A stretch of DNA of 64,000 nucleotides from Microcoleus sp. FACHB-672 (GCF_014695725.1 NZ_JACJOU010000021.1:124001-188000); one strand, 5' to 3'; positions 1 through 8,736 are shown, numbered from the stretch's first letter. The notes: generated by a model not told the origin, from the sequence alone. Numbers and translations are program-made.

Positions 1-1
1 T

Positions 2-289
2 ATGTATGAGGCTGAGCGGATAGGGGACTTTAACTCGCTAATGGTCATTCCCCGGCCTTTGGAGGATTTGGAGAAAACGCTGCCGGTGGCGAGTTGCTGG
101 ATCGAGCAGCACAAACCTCTCTTAATGCCAATTAATGTTAAGGAGAAAGAGAAGCAGGCAGAAAAAGAACTGGTAGAGTTACCAGATTTAGCAAAGTTGC
201 CGGCTTCTAATGACGCTGAGAAGGAACTTGTGGAACTTCCTGAGTTGAAGGAGTTACCCAAACAGAAAGAACAACAGGCAGACCCATAA
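2..289 (+). CDS. ccmO: Carboxysome shell protein CcmO, C-terminal fragment
   Basis: This is the C-terminal end of a gene that enters from the left edge; the frame is open to the window start, so the first ATG need not be the real start. The segment ERIGDFNSLMVIPRPLEDL is the end of a bacterial microcompartment (BMC) domain and matches what I recall of the second BMC domain of beta-cyanobacterial CcmO. After it comes a low-complexity tail rich in Glu, Lys, Leu and Pro with repeated ELVELP blocks, also like the CcmO tail. CcmO is a tandem-BMC protein needed for the beta-carboxysome shell that encloses Rubisco and carbonic anhydrase. The LysR regulator downstream fits a CO2-concentrating locus. 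Most of the protein lies outside the window. Confidence 0.85.
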   Translation: MYEAERIGDFNSLMVIPRPLEDLEKTLPVASCWIEQHKPLLMPINVKEKEKQAEKELVELPDLAKLPASNDAEKELVELPELKELPKQKEQQADP

Positions 290-531
290 GATTGGCCGAT
301 TTTAGTGATGAGATGAAAAAGTGTAGCACCGGCTGACTTGGTAAGGCCGCGAGGATTATCCGTGGTTGGTTCCTACAGAAAACCCACTTCAGGATAGGAG
401 TCTAAAGAAAGCTCTGCTCCTAAATCCTCACACACCAGTGCAACACCCATTGGAAGAGGAATTACGCTCGTGAGATTAATTTGATAATAACTTGCTAAAT
501 TCATAAACAGAAGTAATTGTTTGTAATTAAG

Positions 532-553
532 ATCATAGATAATATTCTATGAT
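532..553. promoter_or_regulatory. Inverted repeat upstream of the LysR gene (candidate operator)
   Basis: The arms ATCATAGA (532-539) and TCTATGAT (546-553) are perfect reverse complements around a 6-base AT spacer, ending 20 bases before the LysR start. LysR regulators often bind dyads in their own promoter region and autoregulate. The dyad is seen directly; the operator role is inference. Confidence 0.45.
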
Positions 554-573
554 TAGGTTCAGGAGTAAGTCCC

Positions 574-1503
574 TTGAAGCAGGCAACGCTTCATCAATTG
601 AAGGTTTTTGAAGCGGCTGCACGGCACGGTAGCTTTACCCGCGCAGCCGAAGAATTGTTTCTCACTCAACCCACAGTCTCGATGCAAGTGAAGCAGCTGA
701 CAAAGGCAGTCGGGTTGCCACTGTTTGAGCAGGTGGGGAAGCGGCTCTATCTCACGGATGCCGGTCGCGAACTGCTGGCCACCTGCCGAGAGGTATTTGA
801 GCGGCTCTCTCTATTTGAGATGACGGTCGCAGATATGAAGGGTCTCAAACAGGGCCAACTGCGGCTAGCCGTTGTCACGACCGCTAAATATTTTGTGCCG
901 CGTTTACTAGGCCCATTTTGCCGGCGCTATCCCGGAATTGATATCTCCCTCCAGGTGACCAACCACGAAGGCTTATTAGACCGCCTGAATGACAACCTGG
1001 ACGAGTTGCAAATTATGAGCCAACCCCCAACCAGCTTTGACGTCAGCTGCCACCCTTTTCTGGAAAATCCTTTAGAGGTGTTGGCACCGCACGATCATCC
1101 ACTGGCGGGACAAAAAAACATCCCCATAGAACGCCTCACTGGCGAACCCTTTATCATTCGTGAGCCTGGATCGGGAACGCGGGGAGCGGTGCAGAAAATG
1201 TTTGACGCACACGGCATTAAACTCAAGATCCGGCTAGAACTGGGCAGCAATGAGGCAATTAAGCAAGCGATTGCCGGCGGCTTAGGAATATCCGTTTTAT
1301 CTCGCCATGTTTTAGCCCTAGAAGGGGGCACAAGTATGCTGACAATTTTGGATGTCGAAAACTTTCCCATCCGCCAGCAGTGGTATGTCATCTATCCCAA
1401 GGGCAAACAGCTCTCGGTTGTTGCACAGGCATTTTTTGATTATCTGCTTGATGAAGGCAAGCGGGTAGCCGAAGAAACTGCCGCGCTCAAATTTAGGGAA
1501 TAA
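574..1503 (+). CDS. LysR-family regulator of the CO2-response type (NdhR/CcmR/CbbR-like)
   Basis: A 309-residue LysR-type transcription factor. The N-terminal winged helix-turn-helix (about residues 5-64, including GSFTRAAEELFLTQPTVSMQ) is followed by the two-lobed effector-binding domain, with REPGSGTR and GLGISVLSRH blocks typical of the family. I chose the TTG at 574 because an AGGAG lies about nine bases upstream and the HTH begins immediately. Length is normal. In cyanobacteria this subgroup regulates inorganic-carbon uptake, NDH-1 or Rubisco genes in response to photorespiratory metabolites. The neighbouring ccmO supports a role in carbon limitation. I cannot separate NdhR/CcmR from CmpR or RbcR by eye. 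Confidence 0.88.
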   Translation: MKQATLHQLKVFEAAARHGSFTRAAEELFLTQPTVSMQVKQLTKAVGLPLFEQVGKRLYLTDAGRELLATCREVFERLSLFEMTVADMKGLKQGQLRLAVVTTAKYFVPRLLGPFCRRYPGIDISLQVTNHEGLLDRLNDNLDELQIMSQPPTSFDVSCHPFLENPLEVLAPHDHPLAGQKNIPIERLTGEPFIIREPGSGTRGAVQKMFDAHGIKLKIRLELGSNEAIKQAIAGGLGISVLSRHVLALEGGTSMLTILDVENFPIRQQWYVIYPKGKQLSVVAQAFFDYLLDEGKRVAEETAALKFRE

Positions 1504-1959
1504 AACTCAGGCCGGATTTTCAAAGAGTAGGATGTTTAACCAGACAAGTGGGTAAGGTAAAGCCTATTTAATCTGGGCTGCCGGCAAATCAATCAACATC
1601 TTAAATTCCTCTCAATCTGAGCAAATGAACTCAGTGGAGTAGCATCCAATTGCCTCCACGGGGTTGCCCATTGGGATATCTCCTGCTCCTTTGTACGGTA
1701 ATCACGACTTGTGTTGTCAACTGTCTTAATGTTCCTTTACATTTTGTGACGGTTAACCCGACTCGCGCTTCCACCGGCACTCCTGTTAATGTTTTGTCAG
1801 ACATGAGCTGAGCAACTGTCGTTGCAACTGTAAAAGGCTTAGCTCATCTGCTTTGCTCCATTTAAACGCCTTAACTTTCATCAAGCAGTTGCCCCTATGT
1901 CTATATATCTCTACATAGAGATATAGTTTAAGCTCTTTGAAAAAGGACGGGACAAACCT
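1504..1959. other. Intergenic region with no gene recognised
   Basis: This stretch lies between the LysR gene and the glycosyltransferase. I see no convincing ORF. A 62-codon minus-strand frame at its right end overlaps the glycosyltransferase start and has no family features. The only structure is the hairpin at 1904-1925. Confidence 0.6.
1904..1925. promoter_or_regulatory. Hairpin upstream of the glycosyltransferase
   Basis: TATATCTCT and AGAGATATA form a perfect 9-bp stem with a 4-base loop, ending 34 bases before the glycosyltransferase start. It could be a leader hairpin or an operator. There is no T-run after it, so it is not an obvious terminator. Confidence 0.35.
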
Positions 1960-3030
1960 ATGAAAATCGCCCAAGTTTCACCATTGTGGGAACGAGTTCC
2001 TCCTCCTGCTTACGGCGGCATTGAATTGGTTGTCGGCCACATAACCGATGAACTGGTTCGTCGGGGCCATGAAGTGACTCTCTTTGCCTCTGGTGATTCT
2101 GAAACCTTAGCGCGGTTAGAATCTGTTCACCCCCGCGCCTTGCGTTCAGACCCGAATGTGCGAGAATCCGGGATTTATGAAATGCTGCAACTGAGCCGCG
2201 TCTACGAACAAGCAGCAGAGTTTAACATTATCCACTCCCACATGGGATGTGCTGCCCTGCCCTTTTGCAATTTGGTGAAAACCCCGACTGTCCACACGCT
2301 TCATGGCGTTTTAACACCCGAAAACCGTAAATTATTTAGCTACCACTGGCAGCAACCTTATATCAGCATCAGCGACGCCCAACGAGAACCGGGACTGAAC
2401 TACATTCGCACCGTTTACAACGGCATCGACCCTGAAGATTATCCCTTCAACCCTCACCCTCAAAACCCTACCTACCTAGCTTTTTTGGGGCGTCTTTCTC
2501 CCGAAAAAGGCCCGCAACACGCGATTGCGATTGCCCGCGCCACCGGCTGGCGTTTAAAGATGGCCGGCAAGCTGGATACCGTGGATCGGCAGTTTTATGA
2601 ACGGGAACTCGCCCCACTGATTGATGGCAAACAAATCGAATATTTAGGTGAAGTCAACCACTCCGAAAAAGTTGAACTCTTAGCCAATGCTGCCGCCACT
2701 TTATTTCCGATTAGTTGGCGCGAACCGTTTGGCCTAGTCATGATTGAATCAATGGCCGTTGGTACTCCTGTGCTTGGCATCGGGTTAGGTTCTGTCCCAG
2801 AAGTAATTGCTCACGGGACAACCGGCTTCGTTTGCCAAAGCTATGAAGAAATGGCAACTTTGATCCCCGCTGCGTTAGAAATGAACAGACAAACCTGTCG
2901 AGATCGTGTAATAAGCGACTTCAGCGTAAGCACAATGGTTGATGGATATGAGGCCACTTACCAACAACTTTTAGAAGGTCACCTATCTACTATCAATGGT
3001 CATCTCCTTGATCCCCGTGTGTCTGCTTAG
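1960..3030 (+). CDS. Glycosyltransferase family 4 (GT-B fold)
   Basis: A 356-residue group 1 glycosyltransferase. The N-terminal lobe starts MKIAQVSPLWERVPP and has the glycine-rich YGGIE acceptor-site loop. The C-terminal lobe has GRLSPEKGP and the E-x7-E region EPFGLVMIE, which binds the nucleotide-sugar donor in GT4 retaining enzymes. An AAGGACGG ribosome site precedes the ATG. Such enzymes transfer sugars from UDP- or GDP-sugars to lipids or polysaccharides in the cytoplasm or at the inner membrane face. The acceptor cannot be read from sequence. It stands alone, with a long leader carrying a hairpin. Confidence 0.88.
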   Translation: MKIAQVSPLWERVPPPAYGGIELVVGHITDELVRRGHEVTLFASGDSETLARLESVHPRALRSDPNVRESGIYEMLQLSRVYEQAAEFNIIHSHMGCAALPFCNLVKTPTVHTLHGVLTPENRKLFSYHWQQPYISISDAQREPGLNYIRTVYNGIDPEDYPFNPHPQNPTYLAFLGRLSPEKGPQHAIAIARATGWRLKMAGKLDTVDRQFYERELAPLIDGKQIEYLGEVNHSEKVELLANAAATLFPISWREPFGLVMIESMAVGTPVLGIGLGSVPEVIAHGTTGFVCQSYEEMATLIPAALEMNRQTCRDRVISDFSVSTMVDGYEATYQQLLEGHLSTINGHLLDPRVSA

Positions 3031-3061
3031 GCGAATCCTCCAGTTCATTTAATGTAAATAT

Positions 3062-3079
3062 TCAAGTTTTAAAACTTGA
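3062..3079. repeat. Perfect 18-bp palindrome after the glycosyltransferase
   Basis: TCAAGTTTTAAAACTTGA is a perfect palindrome 32 bases after the glycosyltransferase stop and 90 bases before the small zinc-ribbon gene. It has no following T-run. Terminator or binding-site roles are both possible. Confidence 0.35.
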
Positions 3080-3168
3080 GATATTCCCAGGGGAGGATTT
3101 AGAGACTGGGTCTGAACCCTTACGATTTATATCTACAGGGTTAACAAATTTTTTTAGGAGTAAAGCAG

Positions 3169-3357
3169 ATGAATATGCGAAGCATGACCTGTCCTTGTTG
3201 CGGTAGTTACGAAATGCTACGTCACATAAGACATGGTGGTATGTATTGGTTTTGCATGACCTGCCGGCAAGAAATGCCACTCCTAATTTCGAGTTTCCAG
3301 CCTCTGCATGAGAGTATCAGGCAACCGTCGCACCTTTCAGCATCTTTAGAAACATAA
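3169..3357 (+). CDS. Small zinc-ribbon protein
   Basis: A 62-residue protein with two CxxC pairs: CPCC near residue 9 and CMTC near residue 30, spaced as in a zinc ribbon, with HIRHGGMYWFC between them. The start is well supported by AGGAG about eight bases upstream of ATG; a second Met at codon 3 is an alternative. I recall similar short proteins in other filamentous cyanobacteria without assigned function. The C-terminal half is not conserved-looking. It may bind zinc and act as a small regulator or accessory factor; no function is assigned. Confidence 0.6.
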   Translation: MNMRSMTCPCCGSYEMLRHIRHGGMYWFCMTCRQEMPLLISSFQPLHESIRQPSHLSASLET

Positions 3358-3383
3358 ATTCCTATGACCTTCTTTATTTCCAG

Positions 3384-3474
3384 TCTAGAGGTTTCCAGCA
3401 AGCAAAGGCTTTGAAACCCTGTCTTTTTTCCTTTAAATCTAGAGGTTTCAAGCAAGAAAAGGCTTTGAAACCCT
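3384..3474 (+). repeat. Two tandem hairpin repeats, terminator-like
   Basis: A 37-base unit beginning TCTAGAGGTTTC and ending TTTGAAACCCT occurs at 3384-3420 and again at 3438-3474, with two mismatches. Within each copy GGTTTC and GAAACC pair to form a stem, and each copy is followed by a T-rich run (3421-3434 and 3474-3486). They look like two successive intrinsic terminators for the small zinc-ribbon gene, made by duplication. Confidence 0.6.
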
Positions 3475-3486
3475 TTTTCTTTTATT

Positions 3487-3786
3487 TTTTATTAAAAAAA
3501 GTTAGTGGAAGAGAAAAGGTAAAAAAAGGAGCCTGTATAATATTTCCTATTTTATTAATTTGTAGAAACACAGTTATAGATAGAAACGTTTAAGGTTTTT
3601 AATTATGATAAGAAAATGTAATAAAATATTTATATTTACGAAATTTATAGTATCCATCTACGGCATGATCTAAATTCTAAAAAAAGTTTAATTTCAAATA
3701 TCCACGTTAGTTTGAACCCTTATCCCTCAAATCGCAACAGTTGCCCTGATACAATCGGGGAAATCGACGGTTAGGGGCAGTTTATC
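3487..3786. other. AT-rich intergenic region, no gene seen
   Basis: Very AT-rich DNA between the hairpin repeats and the alcohol dehydrogenase. No ORF with coding character is visible. It probably holds the promoter of the dehydrogenase gene, but I cannot place -35/-10 boxes with confidence. Confidence 0.5.
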
Positions 3787-4857
3787 TTGCTAGCAGCGTT
3801 ACTCTACGGACAAGAAGACTTACGTTTAGAATCAGTCGCCGATCCTTCACCGGCTGCCGGTGAGGTGGTTGTTCAGGTGGCAGCCGCAACAACTTGCGGC
3901 ACAGACTTGAAAGTTTGGCGGCGTGGTGGCCATGCGAAAATGCTGAAACCACCTACATTATTTGGCCATGAAGCTGCCGGCGAAATTGTCGCCCTCGGAG
4001 AAGGCGTCACCGGCTGGCGTGTGGGAGATCGCGTGGTTGCGAACAACTCCGCACCCTGCTACAAGTGTTTCTTTTGCAGCCGGCAAGAATATTCGCTTTG
4101 CCCAAATTTGACCTGGAATAACGGCACCTTTGCCGAGTACCTGAAGATTCCTGCGCCAATTGTGGAGCATAATATGCTACCAGTGCCTGAAGGTTTACCA
4201 GACGCTTTGGCGTCGATGACAGAACCATTAGCGTGTGTACTTCATGGTGTGGCGAGATCGAACGTTAAAGCCGGTGATCGCGTTGTGGTGCTCGGAGATG
4301 GCGCAATTGGATTAATGTTTGTGGCAGTCTTAGCCAATCGGGATGCACAGGTAATATTATTTGGTGGCAACGACAATCGGCTAGAGATTGGTAAAAAATT
4401 GGGCGCATCTGAGGCGTTTAATTATCATCAATTACCCCATTTGCAGCAACAGGAAGATGTGGTGGAGAGTCAGGCGACCAATATTCCCGAACTCGTGCGA
4501 CAGATGACGGAAGGATGGGGTGCGGATGTCGTGATCGAAGCCACTGGAGTGCCGGCAGCGTGGGAAACAGCAATTGCGTGTGCTCGTGCCGGTGCCACTG
4601 TAAACTTATTTGGCGGTTGTCCGCGTGACACCACCATCACGGTGAATACAGAACAATTGCATTACAGCGAACTCACCCTCAAAGGAGTTTTTCACAACAC
4701 ACCGGCTTATGTTCGGGAAGCCTTATCACTTTTAGCGAGTCGCACGATTCCGTTTGAATTACTGATTAGCGAACACCGGCCTTTGAAAGATTTAGAGCGA
4801 GTGTTCCATGAAATGCGTGATCGGCAAGTCATTAAAGTCGCCATTAAACCCGGATAA
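3787..4857 (+). CDS. Zinc-dependent medium-chain alcohol dehydrogenase
   Basis: A 356-residue medium-chain dehydrogenase/reductase. The GroES-like N-terminal domain has the catalytic zinc ligands in TTCGTD and GHEAAGE, and the structural zinc loop with four cysteines in CYKCFFC plus the following C. The TEPLAC block supplies the Glu typical of the sorbitol/threonine dehydrogenase branch. The Rossmann domain has VVVLGDGAIG. The start is the TTG at 3787, preceded by AGGGGC; no ATG start fits the family N-terminus. It oxidises an alcohol or polyol with NAD(P), but the substrate is unknown. An MFS protein follows on the same strand after 122 bases. Confidence 0.87.
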   Translation: MLAALLYGQEDLRLESVADPSPAAGEVVVQVAAATTCGTDLKVWRRGGHAKMLKPPTLFGHEAAGEIVALGEGVTGWRVGDRVVANNSAPCYKCFFCSRQEYSLCPNLTWNNGTFAEYLKIPAPIVEHNMLPVPEGLPDALASMTEPLACVLHGVARSNVKAGDRVVVLGDGAIGLMFVAVLANRDAQVILFGGNDNRLEIGKKLGASEAFNYHQLPHLQQQEDVVESQATNIPELVRQMTEGWGADVVIEATGVPAAWETAIACARAGATVNLFGGCPRDTTITVNTEQLHYSELTLKGVFHNTPAYVREALSLLASRTIPFELLISEHRPLKDLERVFHEMRDRQVIKVAIKPG

Positions 4858-4979
4858 AAATAAGTGAGACATGGGAACTGATCAGAGTCATGGGGTGAAA
4901 ATTTCACCTCATCTCTTCTGTTCCTTCTCCTCACAAATGTTTAAATCAAATTCATTCAGCTTCCACCCAGCTCAATCTA

Positions 4980-6266
4980 ATGGAATCAAAAAAAGTTAAT
5001 TATCGCAATCCTTGGACTTTCATTCCCAGTCTTTATTTTATTCAAGGTCTTCCTAACGTTATCATCACTGGCGTTTTGGATATCATTTATAAAAGTCTGG
5101 GAATTCCCAACGCCCAAATTACCGCTTTCACAAGTTTACTGAATTTCCCTTGGGTACTTAAACCCTTATGGGCACCTTTTGTCGATATTTACTCAACCAA
5201 AAGAAAGTGGGTACTTTACACGCAGTTAGCCATGATTGGCTGCTTAATTTTGGCAGCCTTCTCGTTCACTCTACCGAATTTCTTTTTTCTCTCACTGCTA
5301 GCCTTTAGTGTCGCTGCATTTATCTCTGCGACTTATGACATTGCAGCAGATGGATATTATATGTTGGCATTAAGTCCAGAACAGCAAGCGCTGTTTGCCG
5401 GCATTCGCAACGTTGCATTTCGAGTCGCTTTAATTTTTGGCACTGGATTTTTAGTCGCCTTTGCCGGTCAGCTTGGCGGAACACTGGGTAATATTCCTTT
5501 AAGCTGGAGCATAACTTTAGGTCTGTCAGCTTTAATCTTTGGAGCTAGTTTTATTTATCACCAGATAATTTTACCGTTCCCTGATAGTGATTTATCCAAC
5601 GCAGGAAACAGAGAAAGCCAAGAGACAGCCCCTTTTTTAGAAGTTATCGCTTCGTACTTCCGCCAACCTAAAATTTGGGCAACATTGGCGTTTATTTTAT
5701 TGTATCGTTTTGCGGAAGTCATGCTGGGCAAAGTTGGAAAACTATTTTTGTTAGATTATCTCCAACAAAGTGGTTTAGATATAGCATCCGCGACGAAAGA
5801 GGTGGGGATAATCTATGGCACGTTTGGAGTAACTTCGCTCATCATCGGAGGCGTTTTAGGAGGATTGATCGTTTCGAGATATGGCTTAAAAAAGACCATT
5901 TGGCCGCTCGCTTTAGCCTTAAATGTCCCCGATGTATTTTATGTTTACATCGCTTCTCGTCAGCTTCCAGTCCAGTGGCTTTATCCCCTTATTTCAATCG
6001 AACAGTTCGGATATGGATTAGGCTTCACCGCTTTCATGATTTATTTAATGTACACCTCGAAGGGTAAATATAAAACTTCTCATTATGCCATCTCAACCGG
6101 CTTCATGGCTTTGGGGAAAATGGTGGCTGAATTTATCAGCGGCCCGATTCAGCAAGGAGTTGGCTATTATAACTTTTTCATTATTGTCTGCATTCTAACA
6201 ATTCCCGGAATGATAACAATTTTGTTCCTTCCTTTAAATGAAGTGGAACAGAATCAAAAAGCTTGA
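4980..6266 (+). CDS. MFS transporter, AmpG/PAT-like
   Basis: A 428-residue polytopic membrane protein with about 12 hydrophobic helices. The N-terminal pattern SLYFIQGLPNVIITGVLD and the KPLWAPFVD loop resemble the AmpG/SLC33 branch of the major facilitator superfamily, whose members import muropeptides or acetyl-CoA in other organisms. No such substrate can be assumed here. The ATG start directly follows a short AT-rich spacer with no strong ribosome site. It lies 122 bases after the alcohol dehydrogenase on the same strand, so the two may be co-transcribed. Many cyanobacterial members are simply called MFS or folate/biopterin-type carriers. Confidence 0.75.
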   Translation: MESKKVNYRNPWTFIPSLYFIQGLPNVIITGVLDIIYKSLGIPNAQITAFTSLLNFPWVLKPLWAPFVDIYSTKRKWVLYTQLAMIGCLILAAFSFTLPNFFFLSLLAFSVAAFISATYDIAADGYYMLALSPEQQALFAGIRNVAFRVALIFGTGFLVAFAGQLGGTLGNIPLSWSITLGLSALIFGASFIYHQIILPFPDSDLSNAGNRESQETAPFLEVIASYFRQPKIWATLAFILLYRFAEVMLGKVGKLFLLDYLQQSGLDIASATKEVGIIYGTFGVTSLIIGGVLGGLIVSRYGLKKTIWPLALALNVPDVFYVYIASRQLPVQWLYPLISIEQFGYGLGFTAFMIYLMYTSKGKYKTSHYAISTGFMALGKMVAEFISGPIQQGVGYYNFFIIVCILTIPGMITILFLPLNEVEQNQKA

Positions 6267-6464
6267 AAGTCTCGGAAAGCTGTTTTTTCTGAAAATCAAC
6301 ATAAGCAATATTAATTCTAGCAGTTGTTGCTTAAATACAGAGCCATCTAAACCAACTTCCAAAGTGTAACCTAAAAAAATACTCCAAAAATTGTTACAAC
6401 TTAAATTGATGGGAGTTGGTTGTCATTAAATTTGAGAAATTGAACCACTGAAGAGGGTGCATCT

Positions 6465-6956
6465 ATGACACAAAATAATAACGATTTACCTTGGAAGTTT
6501 GGGACAAAGGTTGGTTATTTTCCGATTTTCTATGAGGGGGCATTAGTCGGATTTGGCAGGCGGGAATATGTGGCAAAAATTGTTCAAGTCATGAATAATG
6601 AAGAAAAGCTACGCAAAGCCCTAGAACTCGCTTGTGCTGAGTTGCTCAAGCAGTCTGGCGGGGACAAAAGAAAACTTGATGAGCTGATCCACAAATACTT
6701 ACTCATGGCTGATCGCCCCAAATATGGAAGTAGGGCCATCGCTGTGATGCTGCGGGATCGGCAAGCCGAACTGAATGTTGGCGACCAAGAATTTGCTCGG
6801 TTCTGCGATTCTTATCGATTATCCCCTCAAGAATTGCAAGAAATTTATGCCGGCGAAGAAGTTATTAACAGTCAATTAATATCATTAGCGCGAATTCTGG
6901 GCGCAACAGTTGAGGAGTTGGTTGAGGTCAGAGATGGCCCTGCCAAACGGCAATAG
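6465..6956 (+). CDS. Conserved-looking protein with HTH-like C-terminal domain
   Basis: A 163-residue soluble protein. The last 55 residues (LNVGDQEFARFCDSYRLSP through TVEELVEV) read like a degenerate Cro/C1-type helix-turn-helix: a start helix, a turn, and the closing LARILGATVEEL helix common in XRE domains. The N-terminal half is charged and helical, without a motif I recognise. The ATG is preceded by GAGGG. It lies 120 bases upstream of the kinase start on the same strand, so a regulatory link is possible. Function not assigned. Confidence 0.6.
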   Translation: MTQNNNDLPWKFGTKVGYFPIFYEGALVGFGRREYVAKIVQVMNNEEKLRKALELACAELLKQSGGDKRKLDELIHKYLLMADRPKYGSRAIAVMLRDRQAELNVGDQEFARFCDSYRLSPQELQEIYAGEEVINSQLISLARILGATVEELVEVRDGPAKRQ

Positions 6957-7076
6957 TAACTTGCCGAAAGAAAATGCGCGATCTTCACCTGAAACACCAA
7001 TGTGTCTTGTCTTCTTCAAACACTCGCTAGAATTGATTTAGATACGTGGGGTGATCAGCACAGGGTAAGGAGCTTT

Positions 7077-8486
7077 ATGAGTGTGATTACTTGCAGCAAC
7101 GGCCATCAAAATCCGGCTACGTCACGTTTTTGCGAAAACTGCGGTGAATCTTTGCAGGGACAGAATGCCGGCATAGCAAGCGCTGGAGATTTAATGCCGG
7201 GAATGCGGTTGCGGGACAGGTACTTGATAAAAAATCCTATCGGTCAAGGGGGATTTGGTAAAACTTATTTAGCCGAAGATACGGGGCGTTTTAATGAACC
7301 TGTTGTGCTTAAAGAACTTACGCCTTCTTTGCAAGGAACGTATGCTGTTCAGAAAGCAGAGGAACTATTTCAGCGGGAAGCAGCAATGCTGCACAAACTT
7401 CAGCATCCCCAAATTCCTCGTTTTTGGGAATTTTTTCGTGAGGGAAAACGGCTGTTTTTAGTGCAAGATTTTATTGAAGGAGAAACTTATCAATCGCTGT
7501 TGGATAACCGGCAACAGCGAGGTCAAGGTTTTACCGAAGCAGAAATTGTTGAATTATTACAGCAATTGCTGCCGGTTTTAAGTTATTTACACCGGCAGGG
7601 AATTATTCACCGAGATATTGCCCCAGATAATATTATTCGCCGCGAACGAGATGGGATGCCGGTGTTAATTGATTTAGGCGGTGTTAAGCAAATTGCCAAT
7701 GAGGTTGCCGGTTCACAAGCTTCTGCGAGTGCGACACGTTTGGGTAAAATTGGTTACGCCCCAGATGAGCAAATGCAAGCCGGTATTGTTGCACCTCACA
7801 GTGATTTGTATGCTTTAGCTATGACTGCAATTGTATTAATGACCGGCAAACAGCCGCAAGACTTGATCGATTCCCATACAATGAATTGGATTTGGGAGAA
7901 GCACCTAAAAACAATCAGCCCTCAACTGAAGGGGATTCTGAAACGAATGTTAGCTTCTCAGCCGGTTGATCGGTTTCAATATGCGGAAGAAATCCAGCAA
8001 TTACTGAATAATTATTTTAATTTGCCGGCAACTCAAGTCACCCAATCTGTTGCGCCAAACCGTCTACCTACTCATCCGCCTAATTCTAAGCCGGTTGTGT
8101 CTAATAATTCTGGGCAAGGTGGGCTATTTGACAATTCTATAGAAGTGCCACAGGAAATTCTCGGCTGGAACTGGGGGGCTTTTTTGCTGCCAGGTTTCTG
8201 GTTTATTACCAATCAAGTTTGGATTGGTGCATTAGCTTGGCTAGATGTCTCAATTATTACCTTCGGTTTAGCTTTGCCAACAATGGCAATTATTTTAGGA
8301 TTGAAAGGCAATGAATGGGCATGGAAAAGCCGCCGGTGGCATAGTATTGCTGTTTTTAAAGCCCATCAAAGAGCTTGGGCAATTGCCGGCTTTATTTTCT
8401 GGGTAATTATGTTATTGATCCTTTTGGTGGTGATTGTCTGTCTTGTTTTAGGCATTGGATTCGCTGCTTTCAATTGGAAGGGTTAG
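7077..8486 (+). CDS. Serine/threonine protein kinase with N-terminal zinc ribbon and C-terminal membrane region
   Basis: A 469-residue protein counted from the ATG at 7077, chosen because AAGGAG lies just upstream and the zinc ribbon begins at once; an in-frame GTG at 7002 would add 25 unlikely residues. Residues 6-22 form a zinc ribbon (C6, C19, C22 and probably H10). The kinase domain has the glycine loop GQGGFG (56-61), Lys79, HRD (178-180) and DLG in place of DFG (199-201). The catalytic loop reads HRDIAPDN, so the usual Lys after HRD is Ala. The C-terminal part contains two or three hydrophobic segments, placing the protein in the membrane. The FHA-domain genes nearby on the other strand are candidate phosphoprotein readers. 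Confidence 0.88.
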   Translation: MSVITCSNGHQNPATSRFCENCGESLQGQNAGIASAGDLMPGMRLRDRYLIKNPIGQGGFGKTYLAEDTGRFNEPVVLKELTPSLQGTYAVQKAEELFQREAAMLHKLQHPQIPRFWEFFREGKRLFLVQDFIEGETYQSLLDNRQQRGQGFTEAEIVELLQQLLPVLSYLHRQGIIHRDIAPDNIIRRERDGMPVLIDLGGVKQIANEVAGSQASASATRLGKIGYAPDEQMQAGIVAPHSDLYALAMTAIVLMTGKQPQDLIDSHTMNWIWEKHLKTISPQLKGILKRMLASQPVDRFQYAEEIQQLLNNYFNLPATQVTQSVAPNRLPTHPPNSKPVVSNNSGQGGLFDNSIEVPQEILGWNWGAFLLPGFWFITNQVWIGALAWLDVSIITFGLALPTMAIILGLKGNEWAWKSRRWHSIAVFKAHQRAWAIAGFIFWVIMLLILLVVIVCLVLGIGFAAFNWKG

Positions 8487-8541
8487 ATTCTTGCTTAGTT
8501 TTTAATGAAAACAGCAATTTTTTTCCATTAGAATTTTATTC

Positions 8542-8586
8542 TTTTAACCTCAGATGCACGCATATAAGCGTAGATAAGGACAGGTT
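8542..8586. repeat. Copy 1 of a dispersed intergenic repeat
   Basis: This 45-base stretch contains TTTTAACC, CAGATGCACGCA and TAGATAAGGA in order. The same arrangement is seen at 13673-13717 and, with changes, at 54352-54386. It lies between the kinase and the convergent membrane protein gene. Confidence 0.55.
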
Positions 8587-8736
8587 ATTTGCATAGTTTA
8601 ATGCGTTTGATAATGGGATTTTTTTATCTAGCAACAAGTTAGTTATTAACTATTATTCATCAGTATATATTCGCCAGTCACAAGAAAATTTATAATAAAA
8701 AATCCTTATATCTTACTGCCAATCTAAGCAAAACTC

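Noticed and set aside
409-470. Possible Yfr1-like small RNA (TCCTCACAC after a short stem)
   Set aside because: The full ACTCCTCACAC core is not present and there is no terminator stem with a T-run after it.
1786-1974. 62-codon minus-strand ORF before the glycosyltransferase
   Set aside because: It overlaps the glycosyltransferase start and includes the hairpin region; no ribosome site or recognisable sequence.
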